Origin: Brevundimonas sp.
GTDB lineage: Bacteria > Pseudomonadota > Alphaproteobacteria > Caulobacterales > Caulobacteraceae
Direction of reading: 5' to 3'
Length of the DNA: 64,000 bases
Assembly (NCBI RefSeq): GCF_019636155.1
Contig: NZ_JAHBYB010000003.1
Coordinates: 186,001 to 250,000 of the forward strand
The translations under genes were made by a program, and so were the position numbers. The notes beneath the pieces were generated by a model that had not been told where the DNA came from, made no database searches, and saw nothing but the letters and a program-made list of their open reading frames with translations. Of the stretch, positions 41,070 to 50,415 are shown in pieces (the first letter of the stretch is position 1; each line of letters opens with the position of its first letter).

Positions 41070-41145
41070 TCGGGCCTTCCGCCTCGACAGGAATCCGCGA
41101 CGCAGCCTAGATTCCGCCGGTTCGCCGAATCGAGGAGAGAGCGCC

Positions 41146-43593
41146 TTGCGCGCCACCGAGCGCCGCAGACAGGGTCCGGGGCGACGCGTCGCCGACCGCC
41201 ATGCCGGAGCTCCGGCCTGGACGCGCATCCTGCTGCTCGCCGTCACCCTGGGCGTCGCGGCCTATGTGCTGCTGTTCGCGCGCGAGGCGGCCCGGCCGAT
41301 GCGCGAGGCGGATCTGCTGCGCCAGGCGGCGATCCAGGGCGACGCCGATCTTCTGGCGGCCCGGTTCGAGGCGCGCCAGCGCGCGGCCCGCGGCGCCATG
41401 ATCACCGGGCGCGCGGCTCTGGTCCGTGACGGCGACGCCATGGCGGCGGTCGAGGCGGCCCGGACCGAGGCGCCGGATAGCGCCTTCGCGGTCGTCGCGC
41501 CTGACGGGCGGGTCCTGGCGGTGGCCGGGGCCTCTGCCGAGACCTTCTCCGCCTCCGCCGCGCCCGGACTCGCCCCCCGGGCCGCGTCGGATCGGTCCGG
41601 CGTCCTGATCGCCGACGCCGACGAAGGGCGCAGGCTGGTCGCCCGCGTCCCCCCGCCCGAGGTGCGCGCCGGCGGGGTCGCGCGAAAGCCCCCGACCCTG
41701 TCCCTGGTGGCCGAGTCGGGGATCATGGCCTCGACCCAGACGGACCGGATCGGCCGCCCTCTGACCGCCCTGGCGCTTCAGGCCGCCGCCCTGCAACAAC
41801 AGACTAAGCCCCGCTTCGAGATCATCGAAGGGGCGGGACGTCTGACCGCCGTATCCTCGGCGGGCGGCGGCGTCTTCGCGGTCGCCAGCATGCCGGTGGG
41901 CACGGGGGCCGCGGCTCTTCTGGACGACATCTGGGTTCTGGCCGCGCCCCTGGTCCTGGGCGTCGCCGTTCTGTTGCTGGTGCTTTTGAACCGCTGGCGC
42001 CAGGCCCGCATTAGCCGTCAGTGGGTGGCCTCCGAGCGCCGCTTCCGAGTCGCGGTCGAGGCGGCCCGATGCGGGGTCTGGGAATGGGACCTGGGCGAGG
42101 GATCGGTCGAGCTGTCGGACTATATGGCCGCCATGATGGGCTTTCCCGCCGGCGGCCCGGTCCCGGCCGAGACCTTCATGGAGCGGATCCACGCCCGCTA
42201 TCGTGACCAGGTCGGGCACGCCCTGCGCCAGGCCGCCGCCTTCGGCGCCTTCGAGGTCACCTTTCCGGTCCAGGCGGAGGGGGTCAAGGTGCGCTGGATC
42301 GACGCCCGGGGCCAGGCGCGTGGCGAACGCCAGGCGGACGGTTTCACCTCCATCCTGGGGGTGGCGCTGGACATCACCGAGGCTCGCCGCGCCCGCGCCC
42401 AGGCCCAGGCCGCCGAGAGCCGCCTGCGCGACGGGATCGAGAGCGTGTCGGACGCCTTCGTCCTGTTCGACAAACAGGGGCGGCTGCTGCTGTGCAACCA
42501 GGCCTTCCAGGACGCCTTCGGCTTCGCGCCCGGCGCGGTCCAGCGCGGCGCCCTGAAGGACGAACTGAACCGCATCGCCGCCCTGGCGGTGAAGACCGAA
42601 CATCCCGCCGCCGGCGGCCGGGCCGGGGCGCGCGAGGTCGAACTGCACGACGGGCGCTGGCTGCAACTGGTCGAACGCTTCACCTCGGACGGCGGCTCGG
42701 TGGTCACGGCCGCCGACATCACCGCCATCAAGCTGCAGGAGGCCGAGCGGCAGAAGGCGTCGGACAACCTGCGCGCCATGGTCGATCAGCTGGAGGCCAG
42801 CCAGGAGAAGCTGTCCCTGCTGGCGCGCAAATATGAGGTGGCCATGACCCGGGCCGAGGCCGCCAACCAGGCCAAGTCCGAGTTCCTGGCCAACATGTCC
42901 CATGAGCTGCGCACGCCGCTGAACGCCATCAACGGCTTCTCCGAGATCATGGCGGCCGAGATGTTCGGGCCGCTGGGCGACGCCCGCTACAAGGGCTACG
43001 CTGGCGACATCCTGAAGTCGGGCCAACACCTGCTCAGCCTGATCAACGACATCCTGGACATGGCCAAGATCGAGGCCGGCAAGATGACCCTGCACTATGA
43101 GGCGGTGTCCCTGCGCGAAGTGTGCGACGACGCGGTGCGGCTGATGCGCGGCAAGGCGCAGGAGGCGGGCCTGGCCCTGACGGTCGAGGCGGCCGACGGC
43201 CTGCCCGAGATCGAGGCCGACCATCGCGGCTGCAAGCAGGTGATGCTGAACCTGATCTCCAACGCCATCAAATTCACGCCGGAGGGCGGCGCCATCACCG
43301 TGCGCTTGGCGGCCCTGGGCGCCGACCGGGTGCGGGTGGCGGTCTCGGACACCGGCATCGGCATCGCCCCGGAGGACCTGGAGCGCCTGGCCAGGCCGTT
43401 CGAACAGGTCGAGGGCCAGCATTCCAAGACCACCCAGGGCACCGGCCTGGGCCTGGCCCTGACCAAGTCGCTGATCGAACTGCACGGCGGCGCCCTGCAC
43501 ATGGACAGCGCCCCGGGCGAAGGCACCACCGTCTCCTTCGACCTGCCGGTCCGCCGCGCCGCGGCCCAGGCCGAACAGGCCCGCGCCGCCTGA
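41146..43593 (+). CDS. pleC: PleC-type sensor histidine kinase/phosphatase
   Basis: Hybrid-free membrane histidine kinase of 815 residues, very close in layout to Caulobacter PleC, which sets swarmer-cell fate by controlling DivK and PleD phosphorylation. TM1 is about 26-43 and TM2 about 265-284, flanking a periplasmic region; two PAS-like segments follow (about 300-410 and 420-530), a coiled coil, then HisKA with [23 protein letters not shown] (phospho-acceptor His586) and HATPase with the N box in [15 protein letters not shown] and [31 protein letters not shown]. The start is TTG 41146 with GAGGAGA 8 bases upstream. PleC identity rests on kinase-core sequence recollection. Confidence 0.8.
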   Translation: MRATERRRQGPGRRVADRHAGAPAWTRILLLAVTLGVAAYVLLFAREAARPMREADLLRQAAIQGDADLLAARFEARQRAARGAMITGRAALVRDGDAMAAVEAARTEAPDSAFAVVAPDGRVLAVAGASAETFSASAAPGLAPRAASDRSGVLIADADEGRRLVARVPPPEVRAGGVARKPPTLSLVAESGIMASTQTDRIGRPLTALALQAAALQQQTKPRFEIIEGAGRLTAVSSAGGGVFAVASMPVGTGAAALLDDIWVLAAPLVLGVAVLLLVLLNRWRQARISRQWVASERRFRVAVEAARCGVWEWDLGEGSVELSDYMAAMMGFPAGGPVPAETFMERIHARYRDQVGHALRQAAAFGAFEVTFPVQAEGVKVRWIDARGQARGERQADGFTSILGVALDITEARRARAQAQAAESRLRDGIESVSDAFVLFDKQGRLLLCNQAFQDAFGFAPGAVQRGALKDELNRIAALAVKTEHPAAGGRAGAREVELHDGRWLQLVERFTSDGGSVVTAADITAIKLQEAERQKASDNLRAMVDQLEASQEKLSLLARKYEVAMTRAEAANQAKSEFLANMSHELRTPLNAINGFSEIMAAEMFGPLGDARYKGYAGDILKSGQHLLSLINDILDMAKIEAGKMTLHYEAVSLREVCDDAVRLMRGKAQEAGLALTVEAADGLPEIEADHRGCKQVMLNLISNAIKFTPEGGAITVRLAALGADRVRVAVSDTGIGIAPEDLERLARPFEQVEGQHSKTTQGTGLGLALTKSLIELHGGALHMDSAPGEGTTVSFDLPVRRAAAQAEQARAA

Positions 43594-43614
43594 CGGGCGC
43601 TCAATAGTGCGCGA

Positions 43615-43995
43615 TCAGCCGCTGATGGCGAAGCGACGGTCTTCGGGTCGATGGAGGACGGCTATGCCGACAGCCAGAAAGCGATGGCCGCACACCTCTC
43701 GGCTTCCCCTATCGTGCGACAGATGAACCACCACGCCCGCCATTTGACCGTAGGACCACTGATCTTCGATCGATAGGTTCAAGCGGGAACTGAGGATGAC
43801 GTCGGTCGATACGCCCCGCTCGTCTTCCGCGGAAAACAGAAGGGCAGGCTGGTCCAAGATCCGATCAGGAAACCACTTGGCCTGTTGGGGGCGTATCACA
43901 CGCGCAGCACGGAGGAATTCCCCCATGCCGTCGCCAGGAGACAGGATGAATAGGGCGTCGGGGTTCGTGAGTTGCGCAACGGCGTCAGCGGTCAT
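43615..43995 (-). CDS. Hypothetical protein with atypical composition next to tRNA-Gly
   Basis: A 126-residue protein I do not recognise. It is soluble-looking, with LTNPDALFILSPGDGMGEFLRAARVI near the N-terminus and HLSHDRGSREVCGHRFLAVGIAVLHRPED near the C-terminus. Codon usage departs from its neighbours: CTA, ATA, AGG, GGA and TTG codons occur and the gene is visibly less GC-rich than the rest of the window. It lies between pleC and a tRNA gene, a common insertion site. Possibly horizontally acquired; GTG 43998 is an alternative start. Confidence 0.55.
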   Translation of the reverse strand: MTADAVAQLTNPDALFILSPGDGMGEFLRAARVIRPQQAKWFPDRILDQPALLFSAEDERGVSTDVILSSRLNLSIEDQWSYGQMAGVVVHLSHDRGSREVCGHRFLAVGIAVLHRPEDRRFAISG

Positions 43996-44037
43996 CACAT
44001 CCGAGACCTATAGACAGAGCGCCTCGCCGAGAGAGGC

Positions 44038-44111
44038 TGGAGCGGGCAGCGGGAATCGAACCCGCACGAGCAGCTTGGGAAGCTGCCAGGCTACCACTAC
44101 ATCATGCCCGC
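44038..44111 (-). tRNA. tRNA-Gly (anticodon CCC)
   Basis: Folds as a complete cloverleaf on the minus strand: acceptor stem GCGGGCA (44111-44105) with TGCCCGC (44048-44042), a D arm with the AGTGGTA loop, an anticodon stem GCAGC/GCTGC with loop TTCCCAA giving anticodon CCC, and a T arm GCGGG-TTCGATT-CCCGC. Discriminator T at 44041 and the CCA end (44040-44038) are encoded. It reads GGG codons. Confidence 0.95.
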
Positions 44112-44181
44112 GGCGCCTCGGCAGCCTCTACGCGACACGGGCCGCTCGCTCAAGCCGCGCCGTGCGGTTTCGGTCGGCCGC

Positions 44182-45111
44182 CTATTCCAGCCTCCGGGCG
44201 ACGACGCCGCGCCGGGCCAGCTGGGCCTGGACGCTGTCGGGTCCCACCAGGTGCCCGGCGCCCACGGTGACGAAGGTGACGCCCGACCCTTCCAGCCGCG
44301 CCTCGATCTGGTCGGCCCAGTCGATGTTCCGGTCCGTCAGCAGGGTCTGGTACAGGTCGGGGAAGTCGGTCTTCCATTCCGCCACCAGCAGGCGCTCCAG
44401 CCCCTCCGCATCGCCGGTGCGCCAGGCGGCGACCATGCCGCCCACCTGTTCGGTCGCCTGGTCCACCCCGTCCAGGGCGTGTCGCAGGAAGGCCATCTCG
44501 ACCGCCTCGGGCATGGCGGCGAACAGGCCCAGCTGCTGGTCCAGGGTCTCGAAGGCGCGGATGGTCTTGCCGTCCTCGCGCGCCCGGGCCAGCAGGATCA
44601 TGTCCACCCCGGTGCCCGGCTGGTACCCCGCCCTGATCAGCTGGGCCATGGTCAGGTTCACCGCCGCGAACCAGGGGCGCATGGGGTCCATCAGGGCCGC
44701 GCTGGCGCCGATGGCGCGGGCGGCGGCGTCCAGCCGTTCGACATCCCCGGCGTCCAGCCGGCTGGACAGGGGCCGGTCCGGCGACAGGCCGTGCTGGCGG
44801 ATGATCGGCAGGGCCGCGGCCGCGTCGTCGGGATTGGCCAGTTCGAACCAGACATCCTCGGCCGAGGCGAAGGCCGCCTCGATCTCGGGCGTGCGCCATT
44901 CGGTGTCGGGCTTCAGCACATGGACCGAGCCGAACAGATAGAGGGTGGAATCGGCGTCCGTGATCACCCACAGGGCGGGGGCGGCCGTCCGGTCGTCGTC
45001 CGCCGCGCGCACCGGGCTGGCCGTCAGCAGGGTCAGGCTCAGGCCAAGGACGCCCAGCACCGGCGCCAGCCTGCGCCACGGCCGCGAGGCTAGGATCGAA
45101 CGGAAGGTCAT
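44182..45111 (-). CDS. TraB/GumN family exported protein
   Basis: A 309-residue protein of the TraB/GumN (Tiki-like) family, some members of which are metalloprotease-like. Signal peptide about 1-36 (RRLAPVLGVLGLSLTLLTASPVRAA). The family motif LYLFGSVHVLKPDTEWRTPEIEAAFASAEDVWFELANP (about 57-94) includes the GSVH histidine and downstream glutamates; TFVTVGAGHLVGPDSVQAQLARRG at the C-terminus is the second conserved GxxH motif. Probably periplasmic or membrane-anchored; substrate unknown. Codirectional with rmuC upstream (36 bp). Confidence 0.9.
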   Translation of the reverse strand: MTFRSILASRPWRRLAPVLGVLGLSLTLLTASPVRAADDDRTAAPALWVITDADSTLYLFGSVHVLKPDTEWRTPEIEAAFASAEDVWFELANPDDAAAALPIIRQHGLSPDRPLSSRLDAGDVERLDAAARAIGASAALMDPMRPWFAAVNLTMAQLIRAGYQPGTGVDMILLARAREDGKTIRAFETLDQQLGLFAAMPEAVEMAFLRHALDGVDQATEQVGGMVAAWRTGDAEGLERLLVAEWKTDFPDLYQTLLTDRNIDWADQIEARLEGSGVTFVTVGAGHLVGPDSVQAQLARRGVVARRLE

Positions 45112-45147
45112 GCGTGCTCCACGGACGGCGGGGGGTGAGGGGCCAGC

Positions 45148-46362
45148 CTATTCCGCCGCCGGGGGTTCGAGCAATTCGGGGCGGCTGACGGCGCGGGGCG
45201 ACTGTTCCACCGGCGCCAGTTCCGGCAGGGTCTTGCCCTCGTGATCGACCTGCAGATCCTCGAACCGGCGCGCCTGGGTCATGACCTGGCTCTCCAGCGA
45301 ACCGACGAAGGCGTTGTATTTGCCCACCGCCCCATCGAGCGCCCGGCCCAGGGCCAGGGCGTGGCCGCCCATGACCGACAGTCGCTTGTAGAGATCGCGG
45401 CCCAGCCGGGCGACATCCTCGGCGTTCTTGGCCTGCTCCTCGGCGCGCCATCCGTAGGCCACCGCCTTGCACAGGGCGAACAGGGTGGTCGGGGTCACGA
45501 TCACCACCCGTGAGGCCATGGCCTGGGTCAGAAGCTCCGGCTCGTGATCCAGGGCGCTGGCCAGGAAGGCGTCGCCGGGCACGAACAGGGCGACGAAGTC
45601 AGGGCTGGGCCGGAACTGGTCCTGATAGCCCTTGGACGCCAGCTGCCGCATATGGGTCTTCAGGCTGGCGGCGATGCGCAGGGAGGCGGCCCGCGCCTGT
45701 TCCTCGCCATCACCCTCTTCCGGCAGGGCCAGGGGCACCTTGGCGTCGATCACGAACATGCCGCCGCCAGGCAGGCGGACGATGAAGTCGGGCCGGTTCT
45801 GGCGGCCCTCCTCGTCGGCCTGGGAGGTCTGTTCCTGGAAATCGAACCGGCCGGCCATGCCCGCGGCCTCCAGCACATTGCGGCAGGTCTGCTCGCCCCA
45901 GCGGCCGCGCCGGCCGGTGTTGCCCCGCAGGGCCTCGGTCAGCCGGCGCGCCTCGTCGCGCGTCGCCGCCGAGGCGTTCATCAGCAAGGCCAGCTGTTCC
46001 TTCAGCCCGCCCGCCTGTTCGGCGCGCGCCTTCTCCAGGGCCGCGACCTGTTCCTGGAATTTGGCCAGGGTCTCGGCCACGGGCTTCAGCTGGGCCTCCA
46101 GCCGCTCGCGCGCCACCCGGTCCTGGGCCTGGAAGGTCTCGGTGGCGCGGGTGACCATCTGGCCGGCCACCGCCTCGGCCGATTCCCGCGCCTGGGCCTT
46201 CAGATAGTCCGCCATGGCCCCGCGCCCGTCCTCGGCCGCCTCCAGCCGCGCCTCCAGCGCCCGGACGTCGCCCCGCGCCCTCTGCCAGGAGGCGAAGGCC
46301 CACAGGAAGCCGGCGCCGAAGACGACGGCGGCGGCCGCCAGGATGATCTCGAGAACGTTCAT
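45148..46362 (-). CDS. rmuC: DNA recombination protein RmuC
   Basis: A 404-residue protein with one N-terminal TM helix (about 3-24), a long coiled coil (about 30-135) and a PD-(D/E)xK nuclease-like RmuC domain (about 140-365) showing RRGRWGEQTCRNVLEAAGM, FIVRLPGGGMFVIDAKVPL with the Asp-x-Lys catalytic signature, and VIVTPTTLFALCKAVAYGWR. RmuC limits inversions at short inverted repeats in E. coli. ATG 46362. Divergent from the small protein gene at 46523. Confidence 0.95.
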   Translation of the reverse strand: MNVLEIILAAAAVVFGAGFLWAFASWQRARGDVRALEARLEAAEDGRGAMADYLKAQARESAEAVAGQMVTRATETFQAQDRVARERLEAQLKPVAETLAKFQEQVAALEKARAEQAGGLKEQLALLMNASAATRDEARRLTEALRGNTGRRGRWGEQTCRNVLEAAGMAGRFDFQEQTSQADEEGRQNRPDFIVRLPGGGMFVIDAKVPLALPEEGDGEEQARAASLRIAASLKTHMRQLASKGYQDQFRPSPDFVALFVPGDAFLASALDHEPELLTQAMASRVVIVTPTTLFALCKAVAYGWRAEEQAKNAEDVARLGRDLYKRLSVMGGHALALGRALDGAVGKYNAFVGSLESQVMTQARRFEDLQVDHEGKTLPELAPVEQSPRAVSRPELLEPPAAE

Positions 46363-46472
46363 GCTCCGTTCCTAGACGGAATCGCGCCGTCCTCCAAACC
46401 GATCCGGCCTTCTGCGCCCTGATGCAGCGGAGTCACAGGTCCGCATCGTCGTGGTTAAGGGCGCGTCGCGCG

Positions 46473-46498
46473 GGAACCGGCCGAGTCGCCGCTCCGTT
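46473..46498 (+). promoter_or_regulatory. EcfG-type promoter (17-base spacer)
   Basis: GGAAC (46473-46477), 17-base spacer, CGTT (46495-46498). Both 16 and 17 base spacers are accepted by EcfG sigma factors. Predicted start near 46504, giving a short leader with AGGAG before ATG 46523. Confidence 0.65.
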
Positions 46499-46522
46499 GA
46501 GAAGCGTGACAGGAGATCGTCC

Positions 46523-46843
46523 ATGGCCCGCACCAGATCCGACGCCGCCCCCCGTCCCGACCTGCGTCTCGTCTCGGCCGAGAGCGCGGTCTACGAACTG
46601 ATGAAGGCGCCCGAGACCACGGCCGAACGCGTCAAACGGCTGCAGATGGAGGCCCGCGCCCTGGCCGCCGAACAGGTCGAGGCGCTGGAGGTGGTGCTGA
46701 AACAGGCGGCGGCCATGGCCCAGGAAATAGCGGAGGGTGGCGACGCCTATCCGGTCGGGGCCCGTGAACTGGCCGCGCGGCTGGCCTCGGACCTGCCGTC
46801 CAAGGCCGAGACCCTGAAGGCCATCGTCGGGCGGACGCTGTAG
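46523..46843 (+). CDS. Small helical protein, candidate GSR regulon member
   Basis: A 106-residue cytoplasmic protein without recognised family. After a disordered N-terminus (ARTRSDAAPRPDLRL) it is predicted almost wholly helical: ESAVYELMKAPETTAERVKRLQMEARALAAEQVEALEVVLKQAAAMAQEIAEGG, then a short helix before the end. ATG 46523 has AGGAG at good spacing. The EcfG-type motif directly upstream is the only clue to its role. Confidence 0.75.
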   Translation: MARTRSDAAPRPDLRLVSAESAVYELMKAPETTAERVKRLQMEARALAAEQVEALEVVLKQAAAMAQEIAEGGDAYPVGARELAARLASDLPSKAETLKAIVGRTL

Positions 46844-46853
46844 GACCAGTTCC

Positions 46854-47984
46854 TCAATCCGCCCTCGCGGCCGGTCGCAACAGCCCCTCGGTCAGGGCGC
46901 GGACCACCGGCACGGCCACGGCGTCCCCCATCAGCTTCAGCGCGGCGGTCTCCGACGCCGGCAGGGCGTAGTCCTTGGGCAGGCCCATCAGGCGTGCGCA
47001 TTCGCGGCCTGTCAGGCGGCGTACGCGGGTTTCGCCCCTCTCGCACACGATCACATACTGGCGCGACGAACCGCCGGCCGGAGTCCGCAGACAGCCGGCC
47101 AGGCCGTCGAACCGCACCTCCAGCCTCTGAGCCTTGGCCTGGCCTTCGCGCCGCACCCGTCGGAACCCGGCGCCCACGACGCGGCGGCCCTTCGTCAGGG
47201 CGGCCTCGATCCGGGCGCGATGCAGGGGCGCCGCCAGGGACAGGACCGCCCGCCCGCCTTCGGGCGATAGCCAGGTCACCGCCTCGTCCGGCTCCAACAG
47301 GTCGGCCAGATCGCTGTTGCGGCGCGGCGGCGGCGGCATCTTCCACCAGGCCCAGGCGGCGCGCACGGCCTGGGGCAGGCGCGCCTGGGCCGCGACCAAG
47401 CGGGACGAGTGGAAGGGCGCGAGCGGCGCCGGAGCCTGGGGCGCCTGTCCCTTGCCGCGCATGGCCACGATGAACAGCCGGGGCCGGGACTGGGGCAGCC
47501 AGTGCGCCGCGTCCATCTCCAGGGCGCCGACCCTGTATCCCGCCTCGGCCATGGCGGCGCAGACGGCGGCGAAATCGGCCCCGCCGCCCGAGGTCAGCAG
47601 GCCAACTACGTTCTCGATCACCACCACGGCCGGGCCGCGCCCCTCGGCGTCCAGCCCCTGCATCAGCCGCCAGAAACCCCAGAAGGCGCCGGACCGCCGC
47701 GCCTCCAGCCCTCCGCGCGCCCCCGCCAGGCTCAGGTCCTGGCACGGCGACGAGGCCCAGCACAGGTTGGGCCGTCCAGGCAGATCGGCGGGGGTCAGCC
47801 CCCAGACGTCGCCGACCGCCAGCGGAACCGCCGGATGATTGGCGGCGAAGGCGCGGGCCTTGGCCTGATCCAGGTCGTTGGCGAAACCGATGCGGAACCC
47901 GCGGCCGCCGGCCTCCAGCCCCAAGCCCGCCAGGCCGCCGCCGCAGAAGAATTCGAAGGCTGTCGGGGCGGCGCGATTCGGCAT
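46854..47984 (-). CDS. DNA (cytosine-5)-methyltransferase, apparently solitary
   Basis: A 376-residue C5-cytosine methyltransferase. Motif I is FEFFCGGGLAGLGLEAGG, motif IV SSPCQDLSLAGARGG with the catalytic Cys, motif VI VVIENVVGLL, motif VIII QSRPRLFIVAM, and a target-recognition region about 190-290 before motifs IX-X (RRLTGRECARLMGLPKDY, LKLMGDAVAVPVVRAL). Motif I differs from the canonical DLFAGxGG. No endonuclease gene lies beside it, so it looks like an orphan methylase. ATG 47984 is chosen; the longer frame to 48266 is antisense to the lipoprotein gene. Confidence 0.9.
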   Translation of the reverse strand: MPNRAAPTAFEFFCGGGLAGLGLEAGGRGFRIGFANDLDQAKARAFAANHPAVPLAVGDVWGLTPADLPGRPNLCWASSPCQDLSLAGARGGLEARRSGAFWGFWRLMQGLDAEGRGPAVVVIENVVGLLTSGGGADFAAVCAAMAEAGYRVGALEMDAAHWLPQSRPRLFIVAMRGKGQAPQAPAPLAPFHSSRLVAAQARLPQAVRAAWAWWKMPPPPRRNSDLADLLEPDEAVTWLSPEGGRAVLSLAAPLHRARIEAALTKGRRVVGAGFRRVRREGQAKAQRLEVRFDGLAGCLRTPAGGSSRQYVIVCERGETRVRRLTGRECARLMGLPKDYALPASETAALKLMGDAVAVPVVRALTEGLLRPAARAD

Positions 47985-48078
47985 GAACCGCAGGCTAGCG
48001 CACCGAGACCGGCTTGGCGCCCCCTTGACCCGCGCGCGACCCGGCCTTTCCATGCCGGCTGATCGCCGGAGGTTTCCC

Positions 48079-48543
48079 ATGCGCCCGACCCTCGCTTCTT
48101 CGCTGGCCGTCCTGACCCTTCTGGCCGGCGCCTCCGCCTGCACCCAAGAGGCGGCTGAGCCCGCCGCCGGCCCGGCCGCACCGGCCCAGGCCGCCGTGCT
48201 GGACGGAGTGGACCTGACCCAGCCGCTGCGCGCGCTTGGGACCGAACCCTTCTGGAGCGTCGACATCGGCCCGGACGGGGTGCGCTACGCCGGCGTCGAC
48301 CGGCCGGAGCGGACAGCGCCCAACCCCGGCCCGGTCATGACCGGCACGGTGGCCACCTGGACCACCGAGGCCCAGGGCGAGGCCCTGGAAATCACCCTGA
48401 TCGCCACCGAATGTTCGGACGGGATGAGCGACCGCACCTATCCCCTGACGGCGCGGGTCAAGGTCGGGGAAGAGACGCTTCAGGGCTGCGCCGCCGCCAC
48501 CTCGGCCCTGATGGGGGCGGGCGAGTCGGGCCCGGTTCGCTAG
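48079..48543 (+). CDS. COG3650-type lipoprotein
   Basis: A 154-residue lipoprotein. The lipobox LLAGASAC gives a lipidated Cys21; an Ala/Pro-rich linker follows, then a compact domain opening LRALGTEPFWSVDIGPDGVRY, the phrase that marks the COG3650 family, with two further cysteines (ATECSDGMSDRTYPL and LQGCAAAT) likely disulfide-bonded. Related domains occur in lysozyme-inhibitor-like and META-type envelope proteins. ATG 48079 has GGAGG 7 bases upstream. Function unknown. Confidence 0.8.
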   Translation: MRPTLASSLAVLTLLAGASACTQEAAEPAAGPAAPAQAAVLDGVDLTQPLRALGTEPFWSVDIGPDGVRYAGVDRPERTAPNPGPVMTGTVATWTTEAQGEALEITLIATECSDGMSDRTYPLTARVKVGEETLQGCAAATSALMGAGESGPVR

Positions 48544-48552
48544 ACCATTTTC

Positions 48553-48576
48553 GGTTCAGTCGGAATCGACTGAACC
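48553..48576. repeat. Palindrome downstream of the lipoprotein gene
   Basis: GGTTCAGTCG (48553-48562), 4-base centre, CGACTGAACC (48567-48576): a perfect 10-bp inverted repeat 10 bases after the lipoprotein stop codon. It lacks a T run, so it is more likely an interspersed repeat or 3' stabilising hairpin than an intrinsic terminator. Confidence 0.6.
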
Positions 48577-48614
48577 CAGAACAAGGGTCCAGTTTCTGCT
48601 GGAGCGAATATCTG

Positions 48615-48644
48615 GGTTTAGTTGGACGCGCGTCCAACTAAACC
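48615..48644. repeat. Perfect 30-base palindrome before obgE
   Basis: GGTTTAGTTGGACGC followed by its exact reverse complement with no spacer (48615-48644). It resembles the palindrome at 48553 (GGTT-A/C-AGT arms), so the two look like members of one small repeat family or one composite element, 54 bp before the obgE start codon. Confidence 0.7.
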
Positions 48645-48668
48645 GATTTCGCTCTCGCCTGCCTGTAA

Positions 48669-49751
<1,083 letters not shown>

Positions 49752-49793
49752 TCCTGGAACCGGTCGACTCCGTCGTCCAGAGCGTCGAATGCG

Positions 49794-50333
49794 TTAGCCC
49801 TCAAGCCCGCCGATCAGGATGTCCGCTTCCGCGATCCAGCGCAGCCAGTCCTCCTCGCCGAGGATGCCCCGACGCAGCGCCAGATAGATCATCCGTTCGG
49901 CGACCGGCATGGACGCCACGTCGCGGAAATGCTCCGCCTCCAGCGCGCGAAAGGTCGCCAGCCGCTGCTCCCGCGCGGTCCTCTCGCCCGCCAGCATCCC
50001 GCGCATGGCCGTTGCGCCGACGGTGTCGATGGCCAGGAGCTTGACCAGCAGGTCGTTGTTCACCCGGGGTGCGATCGGCGCCTCGAACCAGTCGTGCAGT
50101 TCTGCGCGACCCGCCTGCGTCAGTCGATACAGTTTCTTGTCCGGCCGGCTGTCCTGTTCCAGCCGTTCGAACGCCACCAGCCCCAGGTCCGCCAGACCTT
50201 TCAGGTCACGATAGATCTGCTGGTGCGAGGCCGTCCAGAAGAAGCCCAGGCTCTGATCGAAGGCGCGCACGATGTCGTAGCCGGACGACGGCTCGGCCCC
50301 CAGCACGGCCAGGATCACATGTTTCAGCGCCAT
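49794..50333 (-). CDS. PadR family transcriptional regulator
   Basis: A 179-residue PadR-type repressor. The N-terminal winged helix (1-85) has MALKHVILAVLGAEPSSGYDIVRAFDQSLGFFWTASHQQIYRDLKGLADLGLV, and the C-terminal helical dimerisation domain (Vir_act_alpha_C type) covers about 95-175. Divergent from a CPBP-protease gene, with a palindrome 15 bp before its start codon that is a likely shared operator. The inducer is unknown. Confidence 0.92.
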   Translation of the reverse strand: MALKHVILAVLGAEPSSGYDIVRAFDQSLGFFWTASHQQIYRDLKGLADLGLVAFERLEQDSRPDKKLYRLTQAGRAELHDWFEAPIAPRVNNDLLVKLLAIDTVGATAMRGMLAGERTAREQRLATFRALEAEHFRDVASMPVAERMIYLALRRGILGEEDWLRWIAEADILIGGLEG

Positions 50334-50347
50334 ACGGTCCTCCTTTT

Positions 50348-50367
50348 ATATGCAACATGTTGCATAT
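50348..50367. promoter_or_regulatory. Palindromic operator between padR and the CPBP gene
   Basis: A perfect 20-base palindrome, ATATGCAACA followed by its reverse complement. It is AT-rich in a GC-rich region, contains the core TGCAACATGTTGCA and resembles PadR operators (ATGT/ACAT half-sites). It sits 15 bp from padR and 49 bp from the CPBP start codon. Confidence 0.72.
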
Positions 50368-50415
50368 GGTCGTGGGTTGAGGCAAGGTCGGCGTCATCGA
50401 TAGGGGACATGGGCG

